Below are positions 15,890 to 25,948 of a stretch of 64,000 bases of DNA, one piece after another. The notes beneath the pieces are model-generated. The model worked only from the letters and a program-made list of their open reading frames with translations. It was not told the DNA's origin and made no database searches. Each line of letters starts with the position of its first letter. Positions within the stretch are counted from its first letter, which is position 1. This DNA is from Sandarakinorhabdus glacialis (GTDB taxonomy: Bacteria > Pseudomonadota > Alphaproteobacteria > Sphingomonadales > Sphingomonadaceae): contig NZ_BMJM01000005.1 of NCBI RefSeq assembly GCF_014643455.1, positions 1-64,000 of the forward strand. The letters are read 5' to 3'. The position numbers were made by a program, and so were the translations under genes.

Positions 15890-18800
15890 ATGAGCCTTTA
15901 TTCGATCCCGGCGCATGTTGCGTTCGTCGATGCGCTGGCCGCCGGCCTGCTTGAACGCTGTGCGGGGGATCCGCTGGCGCTTGCTCAGGCGCATGTGCTG
16001 CTGCCCAACCGGCGTGCGACGCGGGCGTTGACCGATGCGTTCGTGCGGTTGGCCGATGGCGGGCTTTTGTTGCCGCGGATGACGCCCGTGGGTGATATCG
16101 GCGACGATAGTTTCGACCGTTTTGCGGCGGGTGAGAGCGCTTTGCCACCCGCTGTGCCGGCATTGTTGCGGCGGCTTGAGCTGGCACGGCTGGTCCGCGC
16201 CATGCCGCGCGACGTCGGGCGGAGCGCGGTCGAAGCGCTGCGGCTGGGCGATGAACTCGGCGGCGCGCTCGATGCATTGCTGGCCGAGGAGATCGCGCCG
16301 GATCGGTTGGCGACAGTCGTCGAGAATGCCGACCTCGCCGAGCATTGGAAGGAGACTTTGCGCTTTCTCGACCTGGTGATCACCAACTGGCCGCCGGCGC
16401 GCGATGCGATCGGCGGCAGCGATGGCGGCACGCGGGTGGCGGCGTTGATCGATGCGCTGACGGCGCGCTGGCGGGCGGTGCCGCCGGCCGGGCTGGTGGT
16501 CGCGGCGGGGATCAGCGGCAGCTCGCCGCCGATCGTACGGTTGCTGAAGGCGGTGGCCGTGTTGCCGCAGGGGCTGGTGGTGTTGCCGGGGCTCGATACC
16601 GATCGCGGCGAAATCGCTTCGGCGCGCTGGGCGGCGATTGGCTGCCGGGCGGCGGACGCGCAAAGCGTTGTCCGCGATTCGGAAGAGCATCCGCAATTTG
16701 CCATGAAGGCGTTGCTGGCGCGGATGGAATGGGGCCGCGACGAAGTTGCCGATTGGGGCGTGGCGACCGGGCGCGATGGCCCGGCGGCGCGGACCGAGGC
16801 GGTGATGGCGGCGATGGCGCCGGCGGCGGCGGGTTGGCATGCCGAGGCGGAAACCACGGCGTTCGAGGGGGTTCGCGCGGTCGAGGCGGCGACGCCGGCC
16901 GAGGAGGCGCAAGTCATCGCGCTGGCGCTGCGCGAGGCGTTGACGGTGCCCGGCCAGACGGCGGCGCTGGTGACGCCCGATCGCGGGTTGGCGCGGCGGG
17001 TGGCGGGGCAGTGCCGGCGCTGGGGGTTGATGGTCGATGATTCGGCGGGCGTGCCGCTGCGGTTGACGCCGCCGGGGGCGCTGGCGTTGGCGCTGGTCGA
17101 GGCGATGGCGCAGGGATTTTCGCCGGTGGCGCTGCTGGCGGCGTTGAAGCATCCGCTGACGGCGTCGGGCGAACGCCGGTTGGCGTGGCTGGGGCATGTG
17201 CGGCGGCTGGATCTGGTGCTGCGCGGGGTGCGGCCACCGCCGGGGTTGGAAGCGATTTCGGAGCAGCTCGAACGCTGGAATGTCGATGCGGGCGCGCGCT
17301 TGCGTCGCAGCGGTGCCGATGCCGAGGCACTGGCGGCAGGGCGCGCGCGGGCGGCCGGGCTCGAGGCGTGGTGGGACGGCGCGGCGGCGATGCTCGAGCC
17401 GCTTTCGCAGCTTGAGGAGCGCGGCGAGACCGACTTGCCGCGGCTGGCGGCGGCGCTGCGCGAAGTAGGCGGTGCGCTGGCTGGCGACCGGTTGTGGAGC
17501 GGTACCGATGGGCGTGCGCTGGCCGGGTTGATCGAGCGATTGGAGGCCGATGGCGGGGTGTTCGGGCGCTTTGCCATCGACGAGGCGCCGGCGTTGCTCG
17601 CGGCGCTTCTCTCCGACATCGCGGTGCGCCCGGCGTATGGCGGGCATCCGCGATTGGCGATTTTAGGGCCCCTCGAGGCCCAATTGCAGCGTGCCGATCT
17701 GATGATTCTCGGCGGGCTCAACGAGGGCGTCTGGCCGGGGCGGCCGGCGCCCGATCCGTGGCTGGCGCCGGCGATCCGCGGGCAGTTGGGTTTGCCGGGG
17801 CTGGCGCGCGCGACCGGGCTGGCGGCGCATGATTTCGTCGGCGGGCTGGGGGCGCCGCGGGTGCTGCTGACGCGGGCGCGGCGCGATGCCAGCGCGCCGC
17901 TGGTGCCGTCGCGGTTCTGGTTGCGGTTGCAGGCGTTCAGCGGCGACATCGTCCATGATGACGGGCTGCTGTTGCTGGCGCGGCGGCTCGACGGTGCGGG
18001 GCGGGCGCATCCGGTGGCCAAGCCGATGCCGAAGCCGGCGGTGGCGCGGCGGCCGCAAATATTGTCGGTGACCGAGGTCGACACGCTGGTGACCGACCCG
18101 TTTGCGTTTTATGCGAGGTCGATGCTGAAGCTGCGGCCGCTCGATCCGCTCGACCAGGATCCGACGGCGGCGTCGCGCGGCAACCATATCCACGGTGTGC
18201 TCGAACGCTGGGTCAATGCCGGGACGGGCAGCACGGCATTGCTGGCGCGGTTTACCGAGGAAATGCTGAGTACCGAAGGCAAGATGTTTCCGTTGCTGCG
18301 CGCGTTGTGGGCGCCGCGGGCACGGCGGGCGCTCGCCTGGGCAGGCACCGAGATCGAACGGCGCCAGGCCGAGGGCTGGACAACGATGATGGCGGAGGCC
18401 GGCGGCGAGTTGCTGCTGGGCAACGGGATCACGCTGCGTGGCCGCGCCGACCGTATCGACCGCGATGACAGCGATCGTCTCGTGGTGGTCGACTACAAGA
18501 CCGGGCGCTCGCCATCGGGCGCGCAGGTGCGGGCCGGGCTGGCCAACCAACTCGGATTGATGATGGCGATGGCGTCGGCCGGCGTCATGCGGACGAAGTC
18601 CGGCCCAGTGCGGCCGGGGGTGCCCGAGGCGATCGCCTATTGGCGGCTGGCAGGGGGGCGTGAGCCGGGCAAGGTCCTCGATCCGCTGAAGGGCCGGCCG
18701 CCTTTGTCGGCGGTCGATCATGTCGACGATGTGCTGGCGCGGGCCGAGCGGCGGACAGAATGGCTTTTGAAAACGCTGACGCCGTTCGAGCCCAAATTGC

Positions 18801-18901
18801 AGCCGGGCCTGGCGTGGGGCGATTACGATCATCTGGCGCGCGTCGCCGAATGGCTCGATCGTCCGACGCGGCGTGATAGGACCGGGGGGGGCAGCGCATG
18901 A
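15890..18901 (+). CDS. addB: Double-strand break repair protein AddB (helicase-like nuclease subunit)
   Basis: 1003 residues, normal for alphaproteobacterial AddB. The N-terminal half is a degenerate helicase (HVLLPNRRATRAL near residue 35, TPDRGLARRV in the middle, ILGGLNEGVWPG further on). The C-terminal RecB-like nuclease has the SRGNHIHGVLERW histidine near residue 765 and the VVVDYKTGRS catalytic motif near 870. The four-cysteine iron-sulphur staple of Firmicutes AddB is not evident, as expected for this class. AddB joins AddA to resect broken DNA ends for recombination. Its stop overlaps addA by ATGA. Confidence 0.94.
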   Translation: MSLYSIPAHVAFVDALAAGLLERCAGDPLALAQAHVLLPNRRATRALTDAFVRLADGGLLLPRMTPVGDIGDDSFDRFAAGESALPPAVPALLRRLELARLVRAMPRDVGRSAVEALRLGDELGGALDALLAEEIAPDRLATVVENADLAEHWKETLRFLDLVITNWPPARDAIGGSDGGTRVAALIDALTARWRAVPPAGLVVAAGISGSSPPIVRLLKAVAVLPQGLVVLPGLDTDRGEIASARWAAIGCRAADAQSVVRDSEEHPQFAMKALLARMEWGRDEVADWGVATGRDGPAARTEAVMAAMAPAAAGWHAEAETTAFEGVRAVEAATPAEEAQVIALALREALTVPGQTAALVTPDRGLARRVAGQCRRWGLMVDDSAGVPLRLTPPGALALALVEAMAQGFSPVALLAALKHPLTASGERRLAWLGHVRRLDLVLRGVRPPPGLEAISEQLERWNVDAGARLRRSGADAEALAAGRARAAGLEAWWDGAAAMLEPLSQLEERGETDLPRLAAALREVGGALAGDRLWSGTDGRALAGLIERLEADGGVFGRFAIDEAPALLAALLSDIAVRPAYGGHPRLAILGPLEAQLQRADLMILGGLNEGVWPGRPAPDPWLAPAIRGQLGLPGLARATGLAAHDFVGGLGAPRVLLTRARRDASAPLVPSRFWLRLQAFSGDIVHDDGLLLLARRLDGAGRAHPVAKPMPKPAVARRPQILSVTEVDTLVTDPFAFYARSMLKLRPLDPLDQDPTAASRGNHIHGVLERWVNAGTGSTALLARFTEEMLSTEGKMFPLLRALWAPRARRALAWAGTEIERRQAEGWTTMMAEAGGELLLGNGITLRGRADRIDRDDSDRLVVVDYKTGRSPSGAQVRAGLANQLGLMMAMASAGVMRTKSGPVRPGVPEAIAYWRLAGGREPGKVLDPLKGRPPLSAVDHVDDVLARAERRTEWLLKTLTPFEPKLQPGLAWGDYDHLARVAEWLDRPTRRDRTGGGSA

Positions 18902-21900
18902 TCGCCGGCAAGCGGCTGCTGCCGTTGATGGATGCGCAGGCCTCGGCGGCGGCGCCCGATGTCCATGCCTGGGTCGCGGCCTCGGCGGGAACGGGCAAGA
19001 CCCAGGTCCTGTCGGCGCGGGTGTTGCGGTTGCTGCTCCAAGGCACGCCGCCGCACGCGATCCTGTGCCTGACCTTTACCAAGCTGGCGGCGGCCGAAAT
19101 GCAGACGCGGGTGTTCGACCGGCTGGCGTCATGGGCGCGGTGCAGCGACGAGGCACTGGCGGCGGATCTGACGGCCTTGCGCGCCGGCGACGATGCCGAG
19201 ATGGGCGGCCGGGCAAGGCGATTGTTTGCCCAAGTGCTCGACGCGCCGCAGGGGCTGGCGGTGCAGACCATCCATGCGTTTGCGCAGGGGCTGATTGCCA
19301 GTTTCCCGGTCGAAGCGGGGGTGGCGCCGGGGTTTGCGACGCTCGACGATCGCGGCGGCGCAGTGCTGCGGCGGCGGTTGCTGGCGGAGGCGATCGAGCG
19401 CGCCGATGCCGAGGGCGACGGCGGGTTCCTCGGTGATCTGGCAGCGATCAGCATTGCCGGCGGCGAGATGCAGTTGGGCAGCGTCGCGCAGCGGCTGGGT
19501 GGCCATGCCGAGGCGCTGGCTGGGCTGCGTCTTGAGGGCATCGAGCCGATGTTGCGGCGCGGTTTCGGGTTGGCGTCGGACAGCGATGCGGCGGGCGCAG
19601 CGAAGACGGGGTTGGCGCGGATCGACCGTGGTGGGCTGCAGCGGCTTGCGGCGGCGCTGGCGGCGGCGGGGAACGACAATGCGGTGAAGCTGGCGGCGGG
19701 GCTGACCGATTGGCTGGGCACGGCGGAACCGGGTGTGGAGGCGATCTACAAGCTGTTCGTCACTGCCGACGACACGCCGCGCAAGACGATGGTGCCCAAG
19801 GCGGCCGATTTGCGCGATCCGTCGCTCAAGGATCTCTGCGCGCAGACGGGCTTGATGCTGATCGAGCTGGCGGCGGAACAGCGGCTTTATGCGGTTGCTG
19901 CCCATGCCGCGTGTCATCTGCGCGTCGGCAAAAGGCTGGCGGCGGATTGGGCGCTGGCCAAGGCGCGGCTGGGCGTGGTCGATTATGACGACATGATCGC
20001 GGCAGCGGAGCGGTTGCTGCTCGCGCCGGGGGCGGCGGAATGGGTGCGCTACAAGCTCGACCAGCGCATCGACCATGTGCTCGTCGACGAGGCGCAGGAC
20101 ACCAATGGCCGGCAGTGGCGGATCGTCGAGGCGCTGTCCTCCGAGTTTTTCGATGGCGAAGGCGCGCGCGACGTGCAGCGGACGTTGTTCGTGGTCGGCG
20201 ATTACAAGCAGGCGATTTTCAGCTTCCAGGGCTCCGACCCCAAAATCTATCGCGACAAGCGTGAGCATTTCGAAGCGCTTGCCAGCGATAGCCGCGAGCT
20301 TTGGCGAAACATCGACCTGGCGACCAATTTCCGGTCGGTGCCGGCGGTGCTCGAAGTCGTCGATGCGGTGGCGGATGTGCTGGGCCACCCGGCGCTCGAC
20401 CCATTGGGGCATGTGCCGAGGCATCAGGCGCACCGTGCGGAAGGCGCCGGTTATGTGACGCTGTGGCCACCAATGGAGACCGATGCCGGCGGCGGCGATG
20501 ACGACGGTGGCGGCGATAGTGAAAGCGACGACGACAGCGAGGGCGTGCGCGCGCCCAAGGCGGAGATCGCGCTGGCGCACCAGATCGCCGAGCGCATCGC
20601 CGGCTGGCTCGATCCGCGCAAGCCGATGATATTGCCGGCGCGCGGCGTGCCGGTGCGGCCGCAGGATATCCTCGTGCTGGTGCGCAGCCGGAGCGCATTT
20701 TCGGGGGCGCTGGTGGCGGCGCTGCACGTCCACGGCGTGCCGGTGGCGGGTGTCGATCGGTTGAAGCTGACCGAGCCACTGGCGGTCGCCGACATGCTGG
20801 CATTGGCGCGGTTCGCCTTGCAGCCGGCGGACGACCTGACGCTGGCGGCGCTGCTGGTGTCGCCGTTCATCAACCTCGATCACGAGCGGCTGTTCGCGCT
20901 CGCCGACGAACGCGAGGGCAACCTGTGGCAACGGGTGCGGGATAGCGGCGACCCGCTGGTGCTAGCGGCGCGGGAATGGCTGACCGAAATGCTGGGCTTT
21001 GCCGATTTCGCGGCGCCATACGAGTTTTTCGAGCGGGTGCTGTCGGGCAAGCTGCAGGGCAGGGCGAAATTGCTGGCGCGGCTCGGCGAGGAGGCGCGCG
21101 ACGCCATCGACGCGGTGCTCGACCAGGCGCTGGCCTTCGAGGCGGCGAATGCGCCGTCACTGCAGGGATTCCTGGCGTGGGTCGAGGGCGATGATATCGA
21201 GATCAAGCGTGATCCCGACGCGCCGCTGGACGCCGTGCGGTTGATGACGGTTCACGGTGCCAAGGGGTTGCAGGCGCCGGTGGTGATCATGGCGGATGCG
21301 ACCAAGGCGCGGCGGGCCGAGCGCGAGGCGCCGGTGATGATGGCGTTCGACGGCGGCCCGCCGCTGCCGGTGTTCGTCGGCAGTCGCAAGGCGCTCGGCG
21401 GGCGATTGGGCGATGCGATCCAGCAGGCCGACGAGGATGCTGAGCGCGAGCATTGCCGGCTGTTGTACGTGGCGCTGACGCGCGCCGAGGATCTGCTGTT
21501 CATCGGCGGCGCGCTGGGTCCGGGCAAGACCGAGGCGCCCGAGGGCAGCTGGTATGCGATCGTCAAGTCGGCGATGGAGGGACTCGACATCGAGACCGAC
21601 GACGAGGGCGCGATGTGCTTTGCCACCGGGGTGCCGATGGAGCGCAAGCCTGTGGAGGCGGTAATACGCCCTGAGGCTGCGGTAACGCTGCCGGCCTGGG
21701 CGCGCGAGATGCCAGCGGAGGAGGCGCGGCCACCGCGGCCGCTGTCGCCGAGCGCGATTGCAGCCGACGATGTTGCGGCTCCCCCGGCGAGTGCGGCGTC
21801 GAAGCTCGCGGCGCGACGCGGATCGGCGTTGCATGCGCTGTTCGAGCGGCTGCCCGATATCGATCCGACGCGGCGACGCGAGGTCGGCGAGGCGTGGTGC

Positions 21901-22341
21901 CGGATGAGCGTGCCGGACCTCGATGCGGGGGCGATCACGGCGACGGTGCTGGGGATCCTCGATGATCCGCGTTTTGCCGCGGTATTCGCGCCGGGGGCGC
22001 TGGTCGAGGCGCCGGTGGCGGCCGTGGTGGAGGGGATCGTCATCGCCGGCAAGGTCGACCGGCTGCTGGTCGCTGCAGCCGAAGTGCTGGTCGTCGATTT
22101 CAAGACCGGGCGGCGGGTGCCGGCCGACGCGGATGCCGTCGAGCCGTATCACCTCAAGCAGATGGCGGCCTATGTCGCGGCGCTGGCGAAGGTTTTCCCC
22201 GATCGGCCGGTGCGCGCCGCGCTGCTGTATACCGAGGGCCCGGCGATCATCGACCTGCCCGATGCCCTGCTCGCGCTTCACGTCCCCCAAGCGGAACTAT
22301 CGTTGAAGCTGCGCGCTGACACGCCTATCTCTCCTGCATAG
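18898..22341 (+). CDS. addA: Double-strand break repair helicase-nuclease AddA
   Basis: 1147 residues. A UvrD-like helicase: Walker A in [13 protein letters not shown] near residue 30, [11 protein letters not shown] (motif Ia), [10 protein letters not shown] (motif II) near 398, [32 protein letters not shown] (motif V) and [13 protein letters not shown] (motif VI). The C-terminal nuclease keeps [10 protein letters not shown] near 1065. With AddB it unwinds and degrades double-strand ends. An unusual acidic, glycine-rich insert (about residues 525-547, mostly D, G, S, E) lies between helicase motifs. trxA follows after 16 bases. Confidence 0.95.
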   Translation: MIAGKRLLPLMDAQASAAAPDVHAWVAASAGTGKTQVLSARVLRLLLQGTPPHAILCLTFTKLAAAEMQTRVFDRLASWARCSDEALAADLTALRAGDDAEMGGRARRLFAQVLDAPQGLAVQTIHAFAQGLIASFPVEAGVAPGFATLDDRGGAVLRRRLLAEAIERADAEGDGGFLGDLAAISIAGGEMQLGSVAQRLGGHAEALAGLRLEGIEPMLRRGFGLASDSDAAGAAKTGLARIDRGGLQRLAAALAAAGNDNAVKLAAGLTDWLGTAEPGVEAIYKLFVTADDTPRKTMVPKAADLRDPSLKDLCAQTGLMLIELAAEQRLYAVAAHAACHLRVGKRLAADWALAKARLGVVDYDDMIAAAERLLLAPGAAEWVRYKLDQRIDHVLVDEAQDTNGRQWRIVEALSSEFFDGEGARDVQRTLFVVGDYKQAIFSFQGSDPKIYRDKREHFEALASDSRELWRNIDLATNFRSVPAVLEVVDAVADVLGHPALDPLGHVPRHQAHRAEGAGYVTLWPPMETDAGGGDDDGGGDSESDDDSEGVRAPKAEIALAHQIAERIAGWLDPRKPMILPARGVPVRPQDILVLVRSRSAFSGALVAALHVHGVPVAGVDRLKLTEPLAVADMLALARFALQPADDLTLAALLVSPFINLDHERLFALADEREGNLWQRVRDSGDPLVLAAREWLTEMLGFADFAAPYEFFERVLSGKLQGRAKLLARLGEEARDAIDAVLDQALAFEAANAPSLQGFLAWVEGDDIEIKRDPDAPLDAVRLMTVHGAKGLQAPVVIMADATKARRAEREAPVMMAFDGGPPLPVFVGSRKALGGRLGDAIQQADEDAEREHCRLLYVALTRAEDLLFIGGALGPGKTEAPEGSWYAIVKSAMEGLDIETDDEGAMCFATGVPMERKPVEAVIRPEAAVTLPAWAREMPAEEARPPRPLSPSAIAADDVAAPPASAASKLAARRGSALHALFERLPDIDPTRRREVGEAWCRMSVPDLDAGAITATVLGILDDPRFAAVFAPGALVEAPVAAVVEGIVIAGKVDRLLVAAAEVLVVDFKTGRRVPADADAVEPYHLKQMAAYVAALAKVFPDRPVRAALLYTEGPAIIDLPDALLALHVPQAELSLKLRADTPISPA

Positions 22342-22357
22342 CAACGAGGAAACTCCG

Positions 22358-22678
22358 ATGGCCGCCAAGCACGTTACCGACGCCTCCTTCCACGCCGATG
22401 TGATCAGCAGCGGCAAGCCGGTGCTGGTCGATTTCTGGGCGGAATGGTGCGGGCCTTGCCGCCAGATCGGGCCGGCACTCGAGGAGCTCAACAACGAGCT
22501 CGACGGTGTCGATATCGTCAAGATCAACATCGACGATAACCCCGATGCACCGACTCGCTATGGCGTCCGCGGCATCCCGACGATGATCCTGTTCAAGAAC
22601 GGCGAAGCCGTGGCGACCAAGGTCGGCGCCGCGCCGAAGTCGCAGCTCAAGAGCTGGCTCGAGGGCGAGCTCGCGTAA
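22358..22678 (+). CDS. trxA: Thioredoxin
   Basis: 106 residues, the usual size for bacterial thioredoxin 1. The active site WCGPCR (Cys31 and Cys34) follows VLVDFWAEW, and the cis-proline lies in [13 protein letters not shown]. It reduces cytoplasmic disulphides, with thioredoxin reductase as partner. A GAGGAAAC ribosome site precedes the ATG. It is the last gene of the vapB-trxA run and is followed by a large inverted repeat. Confidence 0.97.
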   Translation: MAAKHVTDASFHADVISSGKPVLVDFWAEWCGPCRQIGPALEELNNELDGVDIVKINIDDNPDAPTRYGVRGIPTMILFKNGEAVATKVGAAPKSQLKSWLEGELA

Positions 22679-22701
22679 AGCGGGTTTGCATAAAAACGTG
22701 A

Positions 22702-22793
22702 TCGTCATGCTGAACTTGTTTCAGCATCCATCGTGCGGCTGGCCAACATTCGCCTGAGGCACAATGGATGCTGAAACAAGTTCAGCATGACGA
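22702..22793. repeat. Perfect 30-bp inverted repeat between convergent trxA and GST genes
   Basis: The left arm at 22702-22731 (starts TCGTCATGCTGAACTTG) and right arm at 22764-22793 are perfect reverse complements around a 32-base centre. The motif, which translates as 'VMLNLFQHP' in one frame, is recalled as a common intergenic repeat of sphingomonads. Its place between two convergent genes suggests it also works as a two-way terminator. Confidence 0.85.
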
Positions 22794-22805
22794 AGTGATG
22801 GGTTG

Positions 22806-23717
22806 TTAGGCCGAAATCACCATCTGGCCCAGCCGTGGAAAGTGCACCGCCACGTTGCCGCAGCGTTCGCCGCTGCGCAGGATGATGATCCCAATGGGAT
22901 CGAGTTGCGCGAGCTTGCCGGTCGGCGTCGCATCGCCCGAGCCATCGGTCTTGACCGCCACTTGCTGGCCCGCGGTGAACGGCGCGTCGATACGCCCCTT
23001 GATGGCGGCGGGCTCGGCCGCAGCAGCCACGGCAATGGCTTCGTCGGCACTGATCTCGGAATGGGTGCCATGGCCCAGGGCCTTCACCCGGCCGAACCAG
23101 GCGGCGAGATTGGGCAGTGCGAAGATCGCGTCCGATGTTGCCTTGGCGAACGGAATGCCGCGGACGAACCAAGTATTTGAATAGAATGCGAGGTCGGCGT
23201 GGCCCGGCGCATCACCGCCGACGAAGCTGCGGCCGTCCGCCAGGCTGGCGTCGAGCCAGTACGCCGCGGTCAGCGCCTGTGACGTCAGGTGCGGCGTCGC
23301 CTTGCTTAGCTGCGCCATGTCGAGCCCGAAGCGGCCCTTGCGATCCTCGACGAAGCTGTCCGGCATCGCGCCGGCGGGCATCGTGCCCATCGCTGCACCG
23401 ACATGGGCAAAGAACTGCACCCCGCCGGCCCAGTTGGCGATGACCTTGTGAAGGCTGCCGAGCGGGGCCGGGTACAGGCTCGGCGTGGGCTTGAACTCGT
23501 CGAGCGCGTGCAGGATGGCGGCGGTGTCGCAGTAGATGTCGGCGCCGATCTGCAGCACCGGCGTGCGCGCATAGCCGCCGGTCAGCTCGGTCAGGTCGGG
23601 CTTGGGCAGGATGTTGGGGATGATCACCGACTGCCATTCGAGCTGCTTGAGGCCCATCGCGGCGCGGACCAGCTCGGCAAAGGGCGATGTTTCATAATGG
23701 TGGAGAATCGGGATCAT
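22806..23717 (-). CDS. Glutathione S-transferase family protein with C-terminal extension
   Basis: 303 residues. An N-terminal thioredoxin-fold GST domain (HHYETSPFAELVRAAMG, then RTPVLQIGADIYCDTAAIL with the cis-Pro and Ser/Asp glutathione site) is followed by a helical C-terminal domain containing GGDAPGHADLAFYSNTWFV. About 80 further residues after residue 220 are not part of the common GST fold and end in LGQMVISA. The substrate is unknown. It stands alone, convergent with trxA. Confidence 0.82.
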   Translation of the reverse strand: MIPILHHYETSPFAELVRAAMGLKQLEWQSVIIPNILPKPDLTELTGGYARTPVLQIGADIYCDTAAILHALDEFKPTPSLYPAPLGSLHKVIANWAGGVQFFAHVGAAMGTMPAGAMPDSFVEDRKGRFGLDMAQLSKATPHLTSQALTAAYWLDASLADGRSFVGGDAPGHADLAFYSNTWFVRGIPFAKATSDAIFALPNLAAWFGRVKALGHGTHSEISADEAIAVAAAAEPAAIKGRIDAPFTAGQQVAVKTDGSGDATPTGKLAQLDPIGIIILRSGERCGNVAVHFPRLGQMVISA

Positions 23718-23774
23718 CTGCGGTCCTTCGCTGGCGTCGGACCTGTCTTAGCGCAGCGACACCCGCCCGCCGCC

Positions 23775-23792
23775 CCTCCCTTAGAAGGGAGG
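23775..23792. terminator. Hairpin after argJ
   Basis: CCTCCCTT (23775-23782) and AAGGGAGG (23785-23792) form a perfect 8-base stem with a 2-base loop, directly after the argJ stop. The stem sequence is shared with the dispersed mini-repeat at 60.87 kb. It probably ends the vanY-argJ transcript. Confidence 0.55.
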
Positions 23793-23793
23793 A

Positions 23794-25017
23794 TCAGCTG
23801 CGATAATCGGCGTTGATGCTGATGTAGCCGTGGGTGAGATCGCAGGTCCAGACGGTGGCGCGGCCATCCCCGGGCCCGATATCGACGAGGATGTCGACGT
23901 CCTCGCCGGCGAGATGCGCGGTGACGGGGGCTTCGTCGTAGCCGGGCACGACAGCGCCGCCGGCGGCGACCTCGGTGGTGCCGAAGCGGATCGACAGCCG
24001 GTCGCGGTCGGCAGCTTCGCCGGCCTTGCCGACGGCCATGACGACGCGGCCCCAATTGGCGTCGCCGCCGGCGATGGCGGTCTTGACCAGCGGCGAGTTG
24101 GCGATGCTCATGGCGATGCGGTGCGCGGCGCGGTCGTCCTCGGCGCCGGTGACGGTGATGGCGATGAACTTGCTCGCGCCTTCGCCGTCACGCACCACGA
24201 GCTGTGCCAGCTGCCGGCACAGGTCCGCCAGCGCGGCGGCAAAGGCGTCGGCGCCGGGCGACGACCAGCCGGTCAGCTCCGAATTGCCCGCAGCGCCCGT
24301 TGCAAAGGCGAGGATGGTGTCAGACGTCGAGGTGTCGCCGTCGACGGTGATGCAGGAGAAGGTTCTGGCGTTGGCGGCGGCGAGCGCGGCCTGGAGGAAA
24401 TCGGGCGACACCGCGGCATCGGTGAAGACGAAGCCGAGCATCGTCGCCATGTCGGGGGCGATCATGCCGCTGCCCTTGATGATGCCGCTGAGGGTGATTT
24501 TCACCTCGCCGATCATTGCCGTCGTTACCGCCCCCTTGGCGAACGTGTCGGTGGTGCCAATGGCGACCGTCGCATCGTGGAAGCTGGCGCTGCCCAGCGC
24601 GGCGTGCGCGGCGGTGACGCCGGCGACGGCTTTCTCGCGCGGCAGCGGCACGCCGATGACGCCGGTCGAGGCGGCGAAGACTTCGCCGGAACCGCAGCCG
24701 AGCAGCGCGGCGGCGGCGGCGGATTGCGCCTCGGCGGCTTCGCGGCCGGTCAGGCCGGTAAAGGCATTGCTGTTGCCGGCGTTGATCACAAGCCCGCGGG
24801 CCCGGCCGCCGGGCAGGCGCTGGCGGCACAGGTCGACCTCGGGGGAGGGGCAGCGCGAGCGCGTCAGGACCCCTGCGACGGCGGTGCCGGGGGCCAGCTC
24901 GACGAGCGTCACATCGGCGCGGGCCCAGGCCTTGTAGCCGGCCGTCGCCGTGCCGAGGCGGACGCCGGCGATCGGCGCCATGTCGGGGAACGGGCGGGCG
25001 AGGGGGGAAACGGTCAT
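23794..25017 (-). CDS. argJ: Bifunctional glutamate N-acetyltransferase / N-acetylglutamate synthase
   Basis: 407 residues. ArgJ transfers acetyl from acetylornithine to glutamate in the cyclic arginine pathway. It starts with APIAGVRLGTATAGYK and has VINAGNSNAFTG, FAASTGVIGVPLP, and KGSGMIAPDMATML, the site where the precursor cleaves itself before threonine/methionine to form two subunits. The C-terminal DGDTSTSDT and NSPLVKTAIAGGDANWGR blocks are complete. It overlaps the upstream VanY-like gene by ATGA, so the two are co-transcribed despite unrelated roles. Confidence 0.96.
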   Translation of the reverse strand: MTVSPLARPFPDMAPIAGVRLGTATAGYKAWARADVTLVELAPGTAVAGVLTRSRCPSPEVDLCRQRLPGGRARGLVINAGNSNAFTGLTGREAAEAQSAAAAALLGCGSGEVFAASTGVIGVPLPREKAVAGVTAAHAALGSASFHDATVAIGTTDTFAKGAVTTAMIGEVKITLSGIIKGSGMIAPDMATMLGFVFTDAAVSPDFLQAALAAANARTFSCITVDGDTSTSDTILAFATGAAGNSELTGWSSPGADAFAAALADLCRQLAQLVVRDGEGASKFIAITVTGAEDDRAAHRIAMSIANSPLVKTAIAGGDANWGRVVMAVGKAGEAADRDRLSIRFGTTEVAAGGAVVPGYDEAPVTAHLAGEDVDILVDIGPGDGRATVWTCDLTHGYISINADYRS

Positions 25018-25853
25018 GCCGGGGTCTTGCCGGGGGTGGCTTTACTTGTCGAGGGTGGACTCCATTCCCAATGCCATGGCTCGAAGACATAATTGACGAA
25101 GCCGAAGCGCGCGGCGTTGCTGACCAGCCAGCGATAGGCCAGCGTGCGCGTCATGAAGCGCCGGTTGCTGTTGTCGGATGAATCGGGGCCAAACCCCGCC
25201 GCGGCGCCGACGTGCAGGTCGAAGGCCAGCCCGGTGCGATGCGCCGAGCAATTGGCGCGGACGACGCCGTAGCAATTATTGTCGATGATGCAGCGGACAT
25301 CGTCGTCGAGCGGCAAGCGGAAGCCCGAGAAGATGGTGAACCAGTTCGGATCGCCGCCGGGCGGCAACGATGCCCGCGCCGAGGCGATCATCCGGCGGTA
25401 GGCGGCCAGTGCGTCGGCGCGTTGCTGGATCGACTTGCCGCCATAGCTTTCGGCGGGGCTGGCAGTGGCGAGACGGGACGCGTCGGGTGGTTCGGGGCAG
25501 GCGCCGCCGCGCATCAGGCGCGCGAACGGGCGGGCCAGGGTCCATTTGGTCTTCATCACGGCAAAGCCCGGCAGGTCGAAAACGCCGGTCGGAGCCAGCT
25601 TGTTGGCGGCTTGCCAGCGAGCGAGCGCCGCAGTGAATCCCGGCGTGTCGGCGGCGCAGCGCGTGCCGATTTCGGCGGCGATCTTGTTGGCATAGATCGC
25701 CCAGCCGGTCTCGGGGCGTTTGTACGGCGCCCAGGCAAGGGTTTCGAACGAAGTGGCATTGGCGGTGGCAGCGGGTGCCGGGCCGGCGGTGCAGTCGGCC
25801 TGGGCGGCAACCGGCGCCGCAAATAGAAACAGGAGCAGAAGCAACAGTCGCAC
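25014..25853 (-). CDS. Exported D-alanyl-D-alanine carboxypeptidase of VanY/M15 type
   Basis: 279 residues with a signal peptide (LLLLLLFLFAAPVAAQA). The C-terminal half carries the LAS-peptidase pattern: SGFRLPLDD, CSAHRTGLAFDLHVG (His and Asp zinc ligands) and FEPWHWEW (Glu and His). The family removes the terminal D-alanine from peptidoglycan stems in the periplasm. The catalytic residues are intact. It precedes argJ with a 4-base overlap and is divergent from the L,D-transpeptidase gene at 25949, another cell-wall enzyme. Confidence 0.85.
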   Translation of the reverse strand: MRLLLLLLFLFAAPVAAQADCTAGPAPAATANATSFETLAWAPYKRPETGWAIYANKIAAEIGTRCAADTPGFTAALARWQAANKLAPTGVFDLPGFAVMKTKWTLARPFARLMRGGACPEPPDASRLATASPAESYGGKSIQQRADALAAYRRMIASARASLPPGGDPNWFTIFSGFRLPLDDDVRCIIDNNCYGVVRANCSAHRTGLAFDLHVGAAAGFGPDSSDNSNRRFMTRTLAYRWLVSNAARFGFVNYVFEPWHWEWSPPSTSKATPGKTPA

Positions 25854-25948
25854 CGGGACACCTTCTCGTTACGCAGCGGAACCACGACGGGCTCCGAAGG
25901 TTTCAACATCATTGATAACGCAGTGTTTCAGTCCAGGGGTCAAATTCG

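Noticed and set aside
15704-17647. Long minus-strand open frame (647 codons) opposite addB
   Set aside because: Arginine/proline/histidine-rich antisense translation of a GC-rich gene; addB on the plus strand has full domain motifs.
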